Source of the DNA: Acinetobacter soli
Lineage (GTDB): Bacteria; Pseudomonadota; Gammaproteobacteria; Pseudomonadales; Moraxellaceae
Reading direction: 5' to 3'
NCBI RefSeq assembly: GCF_000760595.1
Contig: NZ_BBNM01000007.1
Span: 108,836-172,835 of the forward strand
Length of the DNA stretch: 64,000 nt
The position numbers and the translations under genes are program-made. Shown here piece after piece: positions 35,932 to 45,851 of this stretch. Numbering within the stretch: position 1 is the stretch's first letter; each line of letters opens with the position of its first letter. Under the pieces are notes generated by a model that was not told the DNA's origin, made no database searches, and worked only from the letters and a program-made list of their open reading frames with translations.

Positions 35932-38511
35932 TTAGCTAAGTTTGAGCTTATCGAAATGTAGATTACCCTGATCACCTTTAATCACAATGTTATCTCCCGC
36001 CTGGAATTCGCCGGCCAGTATTTTCTGAGCCAGTGAGTTTTCAACCTGTTGCTGGATAGCACGTTTAAGCGGACGCGCTCCATAGACTGGATCAAAGCCT
36101 GCATCGATCAGGATATCAAAGGCATCGTCATCGACAGTCAATCCAATATCACGCTCGGCCAAACGAGCACGTAAACGATCGAGCTGGATGTCTGCAATAC
36201 CGCGAATTTGCGATTTTTGTAGCGCATGAAACACCACCAGCTCGTCAATCCGGTTAATAAACTCTGGACGGAAGTGCTGACTCACCGCCGACATCACCAC
36301 TGCACGAACCTCTTCATCGGTTGCACCATCGCCGAGCTCACGTACATCTTGTGAACCGAGGTTTGATGTCATCACGATCACCGTGTTTTTAAAATCGACC
36401 ACACGCCCTTGAGAGTCGGTCAAACGACCATCATCGAGCACTTGCAGCAAGATATTAAACACATCTGGATGTGCTTTTTCGACTTCGTCAAACAGCACCA
36501 CACTATATGGTTTACGGCGGACAGCTTCGGTTAATACACCGCCTTCTTCATAGCCGACATAGCCCGGAGGTGCACCAACCAAACGGCTCACCGAGTGTTT
36601 TTCCATAAATTCGCTCATGTCGATACGGATCATGGCGTCGTCACTATCAAACAAAAAGTTTGCCAATGCTTTGGTGAGCTCGGTTTTACCTACACCCGTT
36701 GGCCCAAGGAACAAGAACGAGCCACTCGGACGGTTAGGATCTGACAAGCCAGCACGTGAACGACGTACAGCATTCGACACTGCAATGACAGCTTCATCTT
36801 GCCCCACCACGCGATTGTGCAAAAATGTTTCCATTTGCAGCAATTTCTCACGTTCACCTTGTAACATTTTTGACACTGGAATGCCTGTGGCGGCGCTCAC
36901 CACTTCTGCAATTTCGTTGTCGGTAACTTTATTACGCAGTAGTTTCGGCTCTTCACTTTCTTCAACCACTTCATCTTGCTCGAGCTGCTTTTGCAGTTCA
37001 GGAATGACACCATACTGTAAACGCGCAGCTTCTGCCAAATCACCTTCACGTTGTGCTTTTTCAAATGCAATCCGCGCCTGATCGAGTTTCACCTGTGCAT
37101 CTTTTGTCCCTTCTACTAGGGCTTTTTCTGCACGCCAGATCTCTTCCATGTCGTTATATTCTTTCTCGACACTGGCAATCTGCTCTTCTAGGTAACGAAC
37201 TTCAGTTTTACTGCCCTGATCTTCGTCCTTTTTCACGGCTTCAAGTTGCATTTTCAACTGAATGATACGGCGCTCCAAACGATCAAGTGCTTCTGGTTTT
37301 GAATCCAGCTCCATCTTAATTCGTGAGGCAGCTTCATCAATCAGATCAATCGCTTTATCTGGCAGTTGACGGTCGGTGATATAGCGATGTGACATTTTTG
37401 CCGCTGCAATAATCGCCGAGTCGAGAATTTTGACCCCGTGGTGAACTTCGTAGCGTTCTTTTAACCCACGTAAAATGGCAATGGTGTCTTCCACACTCGG
37501 TTCATCGACCAGTACTTTTTGAAAACGACGCTCAAGCGCAGCATCTTTTTCAATGTATTGACGATACTCATCTAGCGTTGTGGCACCTACACAGCGTAAC
37601 TCGCCGCGTGCCAAGGCAGGTTTGAGCATGTTGCCTGCATCCATGGCACCGTCGGTTTTACCCGCGCCCACCAGCGTGTGGAGTTCATCAATAAACAAAA
37701 TCACTTGGCCATCTTGTTTGGCCAAATCATTCAAGACCGCTTTTAAGCGCTCTTCAAACTCACCGCGGTATTTGGCACCTGCAAGCAATGACCCAAGATC
37801 GAGCGACAATACGCGCTTGTTTTTCAAGCTCTCGGGTACTTCACCATTAACGATTCGTTGCGCCAGACCTTCAACGATGGCAGTTTTACCGACGCCCGGC
37901 TCACCGATCAGTACGGGGTTGTTTTTGGTACGACGCGACAATACCTGAATGGTACGACGAATTTCATCGTCTCGCCCAATCACAGGATCAAGTTTCCCCG
38001 CCAAAGCACGTTCGGTCAGATCAATGGTATATTTATTTAATGAGTCACGCTGATCTTCATGATTATTGCTCATGACTTTGTCATTACCTCGAATAGATTC
38101 AATTACTTTACGCAGTGCCTCTGTGGTCACACCCGTACTTTGCAATAAGCTTTTAGTGCTGCCAGTTTCAGTTAAAGCCAGCAATACCCAATCCGTCGAT
38201 AAAAATTCATCACCCGCTTTTTGTGCGTGTCGATCGGCCAGATTAAGTACCTTAACCGCATCTGGATTCAGATTGACATCACCAGTGGGATTACTAATGG
38301 TCGGCGCATCCTTGAGCGCCTGTTCAAGTTTTTGTTTAATTTCAGGTAATCTGGCACCCGACTGCTGTAACAGGCTCAGGTTTGATGGCTCATCCATCAA
38401 TACCGAAAGAATGTGCAGTGCATCAATCGAGGTATGATCTCGACCGGTTGCCAATGATTGCGCATCTGAAAGTGCCTGCTGGAGGCGATTGGTAAATTTC
38501 TCAAAACGCAT
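35932..38511 (-). CDS. clpB: ATP-dependent disaggregase ClpB
   Basis: An 859-residue AAA+ chaperone that with DnaK resolubilises aggregates. Layout: N-terminal Clp repeat domain (1-145), first ATPase domain with Walker [11 protein letters not shown] near 203, the ClpB-specific coiled-coil middle domain (about 400-530), second ATPase domain with [10 protein letters not shown] near 605, and a C-terminal domain ([18 protein letters not shown]). Full length. A sigma-32-type promoter lies about 40 bases before the start codon, matching heat-shock control by RpoH encoded in this window. Confidence 0.98.
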   Translation of the reverse strand: MRFEKFTNRLQQALSDAQSLATGRDHTSIDALHILSVLMDEPSNLSLLQQSGARLPEIKQKLEQALKDAPTISNPTGDVNLNPDAVKVLNLADRHAQKAGDEFLSTDWVLLALTETGSTKSLLQSTGVTTEALRKVIESIRGNDKVMSNNHEDQRDSLNKYTIDLTERALAGKLDPVIGRDDEIRRTIQVLSRRTKNNPVLIGEPGVGKTAIVEGLAQRIVNGEVPESLKNKRVLSLDLGSLLAGAKYRGEFEERLKAVLNDLAKQDGQVILFIDELHTLVGAGKTDGAMDAGNMLKPALARGELRCVGATTLDEYRQYIEKDAALERRFQKVLVDEPSVEDTIAILRGLKERYEVHHGVKILDSAIIAAAKMSHRYITDRQLPDKAIDLIDEAASRIKMELDSKPEALDRLERRIIQLKMQLEAVKKDEDQGSKTEVRYLEEQIASVEKEYNDMEEIWRAEKALVEGTKDAQVKLDQARIAFEKAQREGDLAEAARLQYGVIPELQKQLEQDEVVEESEEPKLLRNKVTDNEIAEVVSAATGIPVSKMLQGEREKLLQMETFLHNRVVGQDEAVIAVSNAVRRSRAGLSDPNRPSGSFLFLGPTGVGKTELTKALANFLFDSDDAMIRIDMSEFMEKHSVSRLVGAPPGYVGYEEGGVLTEAVRRKPYSVVLFDEVEKAHPDVFNILLQVLDDGRLTDSQGRVVDFKNTVIVMTSNLGSQDVRELGDGATDEEVRAVVMSAVSQHFRPEFINRIDELVVFHALQKSQIRGIADIQLDRLRARLAERDIGLTVDDDAFDILIDAGFDPVYGARPLKRAIQQQVENSLAQKILAGEFQAGDNIVIKGDQGNLHFDKLKLS

Positions 38512-38859
38512 TCTTGTTATTCCTCATCATCAATTTGCTACTTGACTAATACATGGGAACGTTTTTTAAAATTTCAAATAAATTCTCATATTTTTCATTA
38601 TCTTATATTCAAAACTTAATTCATATAAGTTGGTTTTAATATGGGTGCTTTTCTAAAAAATTTCAAGTGAATACCGATGCTGTTTTTGTTAACTTCGCTT
38701 TCAAAATACAATGATCAGACTTTAAAAAATACCCGAATCTTAAAGGTAATCATACTTCATCCGATTCAGGCGCCTTGTATCATCATGTTATGCTTTTGAT
38801 ATTGGCAGATGATCTGTGGCTTGGCATATGGTTTAACATCTATGTTTTAAATTAAAGAG
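38512..38859. other. 348-base spacer upstream of clpB
   Basis: Apart from the clpB promoter at 38551-38578 I see no gene. The rest (38580-38850) is AT-rich and lies downstream of the hydrolase remnant; it may be eroded DNA from that locus. Confidence 0.45.
38551..38578 (-). promoter_or_regulatory. sigma-32 (RpoH) promoter of clpB
   Basis: On the minus strand TTTGAAA (38572-38578) is followed after 13 bases by TCCCATGT (38551-38558). The sigma-32 consensus is CTTGAAA, 11-16 bases, CCCCATNT, so each half differs at one position. It lies about 40 bases upstream of the clpB start. Confidence 0.78.
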
Positions 38860-39150
38860 CTAAGTTGCGATATGCGTAAAATAGGCATCTAAGATGCTGT
38901 AATGATTAACATCCTTAAGCAGATGCAGTTCGACACGGATTTGATTCAACCCTTTTAGAGCATGATAAAACTGCTCGCTTTGCCATTTAAGCTCCTGAAG
39001 CTCATCTGCACCACAGTACAATTCGCAAGGAGTATCATGCGAGAGCGTATGTACTACTGGACTCAAGCGCTCGGCGTCATCCAGACTTAACTGAAGCGCC
39101 TGATTCAGATGCGTATCGCATAAAGGCCGCAGATCATACAAGCCACTGAA
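38860..39150 (-). pseudogene. 3' remnant of an alpha/beta hydrolase gene
   Basis: An open stretch of about 96 codons reading FSGLYDLRPLCDTHLNQ..., which matches the C-terminal third of kynurenine-formamidase-like alpha/beta hydrolases (the SGxYDLxPL segment). The late catalytic acid (YCGADELQE) and His (KDVNHYSI) are kept, but the nucleophile-elbow half is missing. Directly upstream the frame meets TGA at 39151-39153 and another stop seven codons earlier. No proper start codon or ribosome-binding site exists. It is best read as a decayed gene. Confidence 0.72.
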
Positions 39151-39218
39151 TCATTCTCGACAAAGTCATTCAGAAAAATCCGATCTAGAGTGATTGAGCT
39201 ACAACATCAAAAGGCATA

Positions 39219-39247
39219 AAAAAGCTGACTCAAAGTCAGCATTTTTT
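39219..39247 (-). terminator. terminator of osmC-like gene
   Basis: GCTGACT and AGTCAGC pair around TTG on the minus strand, followed by TTTTTTATG; A and T runs flank both sides. Confidence 0.85.
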
Positions 39248-39279
39248 ATCACTGTTTTTATACTTTGAACGATGTATGC

Positions 39280-39702
39280 TTATGTCGCTTCAATGATCTC
39301 AAAGTCGTGGGTAATTTCAACTCCCCCATCGGTCAGCATTTTACTTGCAGAACAATATTTCTCTGCAGAAAGTTCGATGGCTTTGGCCACTTGCTTTTCT
39401 TTGACCGCTTTGCCAGTGACCACAAAATGTAAATGGATTTTGGTGAATACAGCAGGAATGGTGTCTGCTCGCTCAGCTTTCAGCTCACACACGACATCTG
39501 TCACATCTTGACGCGCTTTCTTTAAAATAGTCACAATATCAAACGAAGCACACCCACCAAGTCCCATTAAAATCAATTCCATAGGACGTGGACCACGGTT
39601 TTCACCCCCATAAGCGGCAGAGCCGTCCATGGTCACAGAATGGCCACTTTCGGATTTTGCTTCGAAGGCGACATTCTCTAACCAATGTACACTTGTTTGC
39701 AT
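39280..39702 (-). CDS. OsmC family protein (YhfA-like)
   Basis: A 140-residue OsmC/Ohr-fold protein. The segment RPMELILMGLGGCASFDIVTILKKARQD carries the first conserved Cys (near residue 52) and SAEKYCSASKML the second (near 117), the thiol pair that reduces organic hydroperoxides in the family. YhfA-type members have no proven substrate. The gene is divergent from the CRP/Vfr regulator across a spacer with two palindromes. Confidence 0.88.
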   Translation of the reverse strand: MQTSVHWLENVAFEAKSESGHSVTMDGSAAYGGENRGPRPMELILMGLGGCASFDIVTILKKARQDVTDVVCELKAERADTIPAVFTKIHLHFVVTGKAVKEKQVAKAIELSAEKYCSASKMLTDGGVEITHDFEIIEAT

Positions 39703-39730
39703 TGCAACTCCTTAAAAAAAGCTATAAATT

Positions 39731-39745
39731 TACAGTATAGCTGTA
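39731..39745. promoter_or_regulatory. inverted repeat in the osmC/vfr spacer
   Basis: TACAG-TATAG-CTGTA is a perfect five-base inverted repeat 29 bases upstream of the osmC-like start, overlapping where its promoter should be. A repressor or activator site is inferred; no regulator is known. Confidence 0.35.
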
Positions 39746-39784
39746 CACTAGCATAAAATGGGTTGATAAGGAATTTCATCTCCC

Positions 39785-39798
39785 GTGTATGAATACAC
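39785..39798. promoter_or_regulatory. palindrome upstream of the vfr/crp gene
   Basis: GTGTAT-GA-ATACAC is a perfect six-base inverted repeat about 50 bases before the regulator's start codon. It does not match the CRP core TGTGA-N6-TCACA, so autoregulation by this motif is not implied. Confidence 0.35.
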
Positions 39799-39846
39799 TC
39801 ATTTGAGTCTTGTGCGATCTTATTATCCTCTTTGGAAACTTTAGTA

Positions 39847-40551
39847 ATGACATCAAATTTCTCACAACTTAGTACAGTTGCTCTATCACCTGGTCAGTTA
39901 CCTGAATCAGTCAAAGCACTATTAAAAAGAGCAAACATCAATCGTTATCCTAAACGTACCACGATCGTTGATGCAGGTTCAGAATCTAAGTCTTTATATT
40001 TGATTTTAAAAGGTTCAGTTTCCATTATTTTACGTGAAGATGACGAGCGTGAAATCGTTGTGGCTTATCTCAATCCAGGCGACTTCTTTGGCGAGATGGG
40101 ACTATTCGAATCGAACCCACAACGTACAGCAGAAGTAAGAACGCGTGATGTATGTGAAATTGCTGAAATCTCTTACGATAATTTTCATGAACTCAGCAAG
40201 CAATTTCCAGACTTAAGCTATGCGGTTTTTGCTCAACTGGTGCGTCGCCTGAAAAATACCACGCGTAAGGTGACCGATCTTGCGTTTATCGATGTTTCGG
40301 GCCGTATTGCACGTTGCCTCATCGATCTTGCGAGCCAGCCAGAAGCCATGATTTTACCGAATGGTCGTCAGATTCGAATCACACGCCAGGAAATTGGCCG
40401 GATTGTTGGTTGTTCTCGTGAAATGGTAGGTCGTGTTTTAAAAACGCTTGAAGAGCAAGGCATGATTGAAACCGATGGTAAGGCAATCCTGATTTTTGAT
40501 GCTTCTTTAGAAGCACAAAATTATCACGATGATGAAACTGATGACGAATAA
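39847..40551 (+). CDS. vfr: cyclic-nucleotide-dependent transcription regulator, Vfr/CRP type
   Basis: A 234-residue CRP-family protein. The cyclic-nucleotide beta-roll spans about 20-130, with the phosphate-binding cassette FGEMGLFESNPQRTAEVRT near 85-103, a good match to the cAMP-binding R-T-A-x-V-R-T pattern. A dimerisation helix follows, then a winged helix-turn-helix with ITRQEIGRIVGCSREMVGRVLKTL near 179-202, almost identical in pattern to CRP and Vfr. The ATG at 39847 fits the family length; an upstream TTG at 39832 is unlikely. It has its own terminator. Confidence 0.9.
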   Translation: MTSNFSQLSTVALSPGQLPESVKALLKRANINRYPKRTTIVDAGSESKSLYLILKGSVSIILREDDEREIVVAYLNPGDFFGEMGLFESNPQRTAEVRTRDVCEIAEISYDNFHELSKQFPDLSYAVFAQLVRRLKNTTRKVTDLAFIDVSGRIARCLIDLASQPEAMILPNGRQIRITRQEIGRIVGCSREMVGRVLKTLEEQGMIETDGKAILIFDASLEAQNYHDDETDDE

Positions 40552-40566
40552 GTTTTTCTAAATACC

Positions 40567-40597
40567 AAAAAGCAAACCTCAGGGTTTGCTTTTTTTA
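40567..40597 (+). terminator. terminator of vfr/crp
   Basis: AAAAAGCAAACC and GGGTTTGCTTTTTTT pair around TCA, with one G-U-type closure and a seven-T tail. Confidence 0.9.
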
Positions 40598-40715
40598 CAG
40601 CCCTAAATGCACAACAATACGAAAAACTGACATTTATAGCTCTAATTATGCTTTAAGTTAATTCAAATCTTATCTATTCATGCATGACATGACTCACATT
40701 AAGGGAATACTTAGT

Positions 40716-41762
40716 ATGCAATTTAATCGACTCGGTCACAGTGATATAAAGGTACCTGAAATTTGTTTAGGCACCATGACCTTTGGCGAACAAAACTCCC
40801 AGCAAGAGGCCTTTGAACAGCTCCATTACGCGCTCGAACAAGGGATCAATTTTTGGGATACCGCAGAAATGTATTCGGTTCCTCCTAAGCCTGAAACCTA
40901 CGGCGCCACAGAAAAAATTTTAGGACAATGGTTTGCACAGCATGGTCGGCGCGATCAGGTATTTTTGGCATCGAAAATTGCGGGGCCAGCCTTTGGGGGA
41001 AGTCATATCCGTGAAGGAGAAACGCGTTTTGGCCAACATATTTCCGAAGCACTCGACCTATCCTTAAAACGCCTCCACACAGATTATATCGATTTGTATC
41101 AGTTGCACTGGCCAGAACGTAATACTAACTTTTTTGGCACATTAGGTTATGCAAACGCACAAGCAGAGGCCGAGTACGATGTACAGGCCATGCATGACAC
41201 CTTAATTGCGCTGCAAAAAGAAATCCAAAATGGTCGAATTCGTTATATTGGTTTATCGAATGAAACCCCTTGGGGCACCATGAAGTTTTTATCACTGGCA
41301 AAAGAGCTGGGTGTAGATCGTTTTGTGAGTATTCAAAACCCGTATAACCTGCTAAACCGAACCTATGAAGTAGGCATGTCGGAAATTGCCAAATATGAAG
41401 GTATTGGGCTATTGGCCTACTCGCCATTGGCTTTTGGTTATTTAACCGGTAAGTTCAGACATGGCGCACGCCCGGCCAATGCACGCGTCACACTTTTTCC
41501 GCGCTTTACCCGCTATAGCAACCCTCAAAGCGAATGGGCCACCGAGCGCTATGCACAATTGGCAGAACAACATGGCCTAACTCTAACTCAACTGGCACTG
41601 GCCTTTATCAAACAGCAATTCTTTGTAACCAGCACCATCATTGGTGCCACCAGTCTTGATCAGTTAAAAGAAAATATTGCTGCGTTTGATCTCACACTCG
41701 ATCCAGCGCTGTTACAAGAAATTGAAAAGATCCATATTCAACAACCTAACCCTGCGCCTTAA
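40716..41762 (+). CDS. tas: aldo/keto reductase, Tas-like
   Basis: A 348-residue NADPH-dependent aldo/keto reductase closely following E. coli Tas along its length. Shared segments include LGTMTFGEQNS, the DTAEMY motif with catalytic Asp and Tyr, SLKRLHTDYIDLYQLHWP, and the late PFVxSTIIGATSLDQLKENI. The catalytic Lys is in FLASKIAGP. The start at 40716 has AAGGG about ten bases upstream and matches the Tas N-terminus; an ATG 36 bases earlier is in frame but lacks support. The natural substrate is unknown. Confidence 0.92.
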   Translation: MQFNRLGHSDIKVPEICLGTMTFGEQNSQQEAFEQLHYALEQGINFWDTAEMYSVPPKPETYGATEKILGQWFAQHGRRDQVFLASKIAGPAFGGSHIREGETRFGQHISEALDLSLKRLHTDYIDLYQLHWPERNTNFFGTLGYANAQAEAEYDVQAMHDTLIALQKEIQNGRIRYIGLSNETPWGTMKFLSLAKELGVDRFVSIQNPYNLLNRTYEVGMSEIAKYEGIGLLAYSPLAFGYLTGKFRHGARPANARVTLFPRFTRYSNPQSEWATERYAQLAEQHGLTLTQLALAFIKQQFFVTSTIIGATSLDQLKENIAAFDLTLDPALLQEIEKIHIQQPNPAP

Positions 41763-41773
41763 GCTGAACAGAC

Positions 41774-41806
41774 AAAAAAAAGGGATGCGATGGCATCCCT
41801 TTTTTC
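41774..41806. terminator. bidirectional intrinsic terminator
   Basis: AAAAAAAGGGATGC and GCATCCCTTTTTT pair around GATG between the convergent tas and M48 lipoprotein genes. Confidence 0.92.
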
Positions 41807-41815
41807 ATCATTTTA

Positions 41816-42595
41816 TTAACGGCGGTTGTTATAAACAGCCATTGCAGCAGGTAAATTCTTGCGCATTTCACCAATACGCTGTGAATTTGAAGGGTGAGTC
41901 GATAGGAATGACGGACCACCTGCACCTTCGAGTTTATTCATTTTTTCCCACAATGTAATTGCAGCCTGCGGGTTATAACCTGATTTAGCCATGAGCATGA
42001 GACCACCGTAATCGGCACGTGTTTCCAAATTACGAGAGTACGGTAGACCTACACCGACCTGACTGCCTAAATCGAGTGCAGCAGAGCCAAACTGACCAAT
42101 ACTGTCACCCGCATAGGCTTTGCCTAAATTCAGCGCTAAGCCAGTAAGATTTTGAGCACCAAGCTTACTTTTTGCATGCTCTTCTAAGGCGTGGGTCATT
42201 TCATGTCCCATTACGGCAGCAATTTCGTTGTCAGACAAATTAAGCTTATTGACAATTCCGGTATAAAACACAACTTTGCCGCCTGGCGCTACATATGCAT
42301 TAATGGTATCCGACTTGATCACCGCCAGTTGCCATTGGAACGGCTGACCTGTCTGATTCATCTGGTTGGCATATGGAATCATACGCTGCATTACAGTATT
42401 AATACGTCGATAGGTCGATGAGCTGGTATCGAGTATGCCTTTTTGCTGTGCTTCTTGTCGCATTTGCGAGAAACTTTGCGCTGCACTAGCATTTAAGGTC
42501 GCAGAATCTGTGCCTGAAAATTCACCTAAAGACGCACATCCAGAAAGTGAGATGGCTGTGGCCGCGCAAAAACCCATTAAAAATTTATTATTCAT
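41816..42595 (-). CDS. M48 metalloprotease lipoprotein, LoiP-like
   Basis: A 259-residue lipoprotein with lipobox SLSGC (Cys20) and an intact M48 zinc site: HEMTHALEEH at 131-140, with the third-ligand segment ETRADYGGL near 191. It is compact, without TPR repeats, resembling LoiP/YcaL of E. coli, periplasmic proteases attached to the outer membrane that help clear misfolded outer-membrane proteins. Monocistronic, with a CTGGAG site before the start. A TATAAT on the minus strand lies about 50 bases upstream. Confidence 0.9.
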   Translation of the reverse strand: MNNKFLMGFCAATAISLSGCASLGEFSGTDSATLNASAAQSFSQMRQEAQQKGILDTSSSTYRRINTVMQRMIPYANQMNQTGQPFQWQLAVIKSDTINAYVAPGGKVVFYTGIVNKLNLSDNEIAAVMGHEMTHALEEHAKSKLGAQNLTGLALNLGKAYAGDSIGQFGSAALDLGSQVGVGLPYSRNLETRADYGGLMLMAKSGYNPQAAITLWEKMNKLEGAGGPSFLSTHPSNSQRIGEMRKNLPAAMAVYNNRR

Positions 42596-42710
42596 CGTTT
42601 TACTCCAGAACGCGACATGAACGAGTGTATGTCTCTGTTTTCGGGTGCATTATATTTAAAACATATCGAAGAATTGAGAAAACATCATAGGATTTATGTA
42701 ACCAGTGTGA

Positions 42711-43022
42711 TTAAACCACTACAAAGTACACCCAAGAGGCCAAACAACATAAGTCCACCACAAAGTAAAACTTGGATAATGGTTTGATTTTATCATCGAG
42801 TAGCACGTTGTTGCGCTTGACCAGCAAATAGCTATTTTGAATAAGCACAACAGGAACCAGCACACAGGCGATAATTACGGTCAGACCAATAAATGCAGTT
42901 AAAATTAAATCGGGATTCTGGGTTTGAATGCGTGCAATCCACATGCCGATGGTGGGTGCACCACCAATTGCAAACAATAATGAATAAAAAATAGTTTGTG
43001 CAATATTGGGCAAAATTTTCAT
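42711..43022 (-). CDS. small inner-membrane hypothetical protein
   Basis: About 103 residues with three hydrophobic segments (near 8-26, 38-62 and 83-102), so probably an integral membrane protein. No family recognised. The only in-frame ATG is at 43022. A longer reading from a TTG at 43079 would begin inside the purA terminator and is unlikely. There is no strong ribosome-binding site, and expression would need read-through of, or a promoter just after, the purA terminator. Confidence 0.55.
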   Translation of the reverse strand: MKILPNIAQTIFYSLLFAIGGAPTIGMWIARIQTQNPDLILTAFIGLTVIIACVLVPVVLIQNSYLLVKRNNVLLDDKIKPLSKFYFVVDLCCLASWVYFVVV

Positions 43023-43078
43023 TGATGGATTCTGCTTCTGTTCATCTTTAATGGTTGTTTTTATTTTAACAATATCCA

Positions 43079-43109
43079 AAAGAAAAGCTCCCTTAAGGAG
43101 CTTTTCTTT
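43079..43109. terminator. terminator of purA
   Basis: AAAGAAAAGCTCC and GGAGCTTTTCTTT pair around TTAAG-type bases; it follows the purA stop on the minus strand by about 20 bases. Confidence 0.88.
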
Positions 43110-43131
43110 AGTCGTAGGTCACGGCATTTTC

Positions 43132-44466
<1,335 letters not shown>

Positions 44467-44520
44467 TCATGCTGTTAAAATTGAACATTTATTTGCCTTG
44501 CATGCTTGGCAAACAAACAC

Positions 44521-45687
44521 TTAAATCTTGTGAATTGTCCATTGTGCTTGCGCAAACACCATCTGATGCGTTGCATAAGGTACTGAACTTAAATCGTCGT
44601 TGCCAAGCAGTTGAATCACGCGTAATCCATTCTGACGTGCCTGTGCAATTGCAGCTTGTAACGCTGGTTCTTGTCCAGCAGGTGCCACCACAATATCGAT
44701 CTCTTTGAACTGCCCGCCACACAGTGCGTATAAGTCACAACTAAAACCTGTCGCAGGACGTGCGCGACCAAAGTGCTCACCAATGCCATCATAGCGCCCG
44801 CCTTGTGCAAGCGGTGCCGCACGATTCGGTGCGTAAACAGCATACATGAGGCCTGTGTGATAGTGGTAACTGCGTAGTTCAACCACATCAATGCCAATAT
44901 GTAAATTTGGCCAGCGCGTTTGAATTTGTGTCAGTGTGGTTTTTAAATCATGCAGTGCACGGCTAAACGCGGTGTCACTTAACACATCTTGGCTTAAATG
45001 CTGCTCAAGCGCATTTAAGTCACTTGCATAACGTCCGAGTGCATAAAAATCCGAACCAAACGGCAGTGTTTTCGTCACTTGCTCAAGCTCCGGCAATGCC
45101 TTGCGTTGATACAAGTCAGATAAATCCTGTTCGGTTTGCTTGTTTAGGCCAGCACGTTTAACCAGACTACGAAACAGTCCAACATGTCCAAGATCTAGAT
45201 GTAAACCATCTAGCTTTATAGCGTGCTGAATCAGCCCGAGCATCACATCGACCATTTCGATGTCTGCTTCTAGGCTTTCATGACCATAGAGCTCTGCACC
45301 GAGTTGTAATGGTGCACGCGTGGAATTGAAATTCTGTGGTTTTGTATGTAAGACCGTGCCCGCATAGCAATAGCGCGCTACACCGTCGATTGAACGAACA
45401 TGGGCATCAATACGTGCCACTTGTGGGGTCATGTCTGCACGAACACCCAGCAACCGCCCAGAAAGCTGATCGATCACCTTAAAAGTGACCAAATCAAGGT
45501 CATTGTTAGACTCTGATAATAAAGACAAAGATTCGATATATTCGATAAATGGTGTATATACCAGTTGATAACCTCGGGATGCGAGGAAATCGAGAGCTTG
45601 TCGGCGAAGTGTTTCGATTACTTGCGCTTGTTCGGGTAATACATCTGCAACCCCGTCAGGGAGCAACCATGTCTCTGAAATCGGCAT
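44521..45687 (-). CDS. hisZ: ATP phosphoribosyltransferase regulatory subunit HisZ
   Basis: A 388-residue protein with a class II aminoacyl-tRNA synthetase fold related to HisRS, but without its C-terminal anticodon domain. Segments DVLPEQAQVIETLRR (N-terminus), LGVRADMTPQVARIDAH near 95 and QGGRYDGIGEHFGRARPATGFS near 300 fit HisZ. It pairs with the short form of HisG (not in the window) to make an active, histidine-regulated first enzyme of histidine synthesis. Co-transcription with purA couples it to purine metabolism. Confidence 0.93.
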   Translation of the reverse strand: MPISETWLLPDGVADVLPEQAQVIETLRRQALDFLASRGYQLVYTPFIEYIESLSLLSESNNDLDLVTFKVIDQLSGRLLGVRADMTPQVARIDAHVRSIDGVARYCYAGTVLHTKPQNFNSTRAPLQLGAELYGHESLEADIEMVDVMLGLIQHAIKLDGLHLDLGHVGLFRSLVKRAGLNKQTEQDLSDLYQRKALPELEQVTKTLPFGSDFYALGRYASDLNALEQHLSQDVLSDTAFSRALHDLKTTLTQIQTRWPNLHIGIDVVELRSYHYHTGLMYAVYAPNRAAPLAQGGRYDGIGEHFGRARPATGFSCDLYALCGGQFKEIDIVVAPAGQEPALQAAIAQARQNGLRVIQLLGNDDLSSVPYATHQMVFAQAQWTIHKI

Positions 45688-45729
45688 GTTTCAAACCTAA
45701 AATCTGTTTAAGGCGGCATATAACCCGCA

Positions 45730-45756
45730 TAAAAAAATCGGGAACACACCCGATTT
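45730..45756 (-). terminator. terminator of the Epd-like gene
   Basis: On the minus strand AAATCGGG and CCCGATTT pair around TGTGTT and are followed by TTTT; about 100 bases after the stop of the dehydrogenase gene and 45 before hisZ. Confidence 0.85.
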
Positions 45757-45851
45757 CTCCTAGTCTAGCACGATACTTTCACGCATGCACCTGAGAATTT
45801 TAGGATTTATTACATATCCACAAATTTAATTCTGTTTCAGGTGCTTAAGCC

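Noticed and set aside
39805..39826. CRP-type promoter TTGAGT/TATTAT before vfr
   Set aside because: The spacer between the two hexamers is only 12 bases, too short for sigma-70 use.
43023..43079. Longer N-terminus of the small membrane protein starting at TTG 43079
   Set aside because: The TTG abuts the purA terminator stem and has no ribosome-binding site; the ATG at 43022 is more likely.
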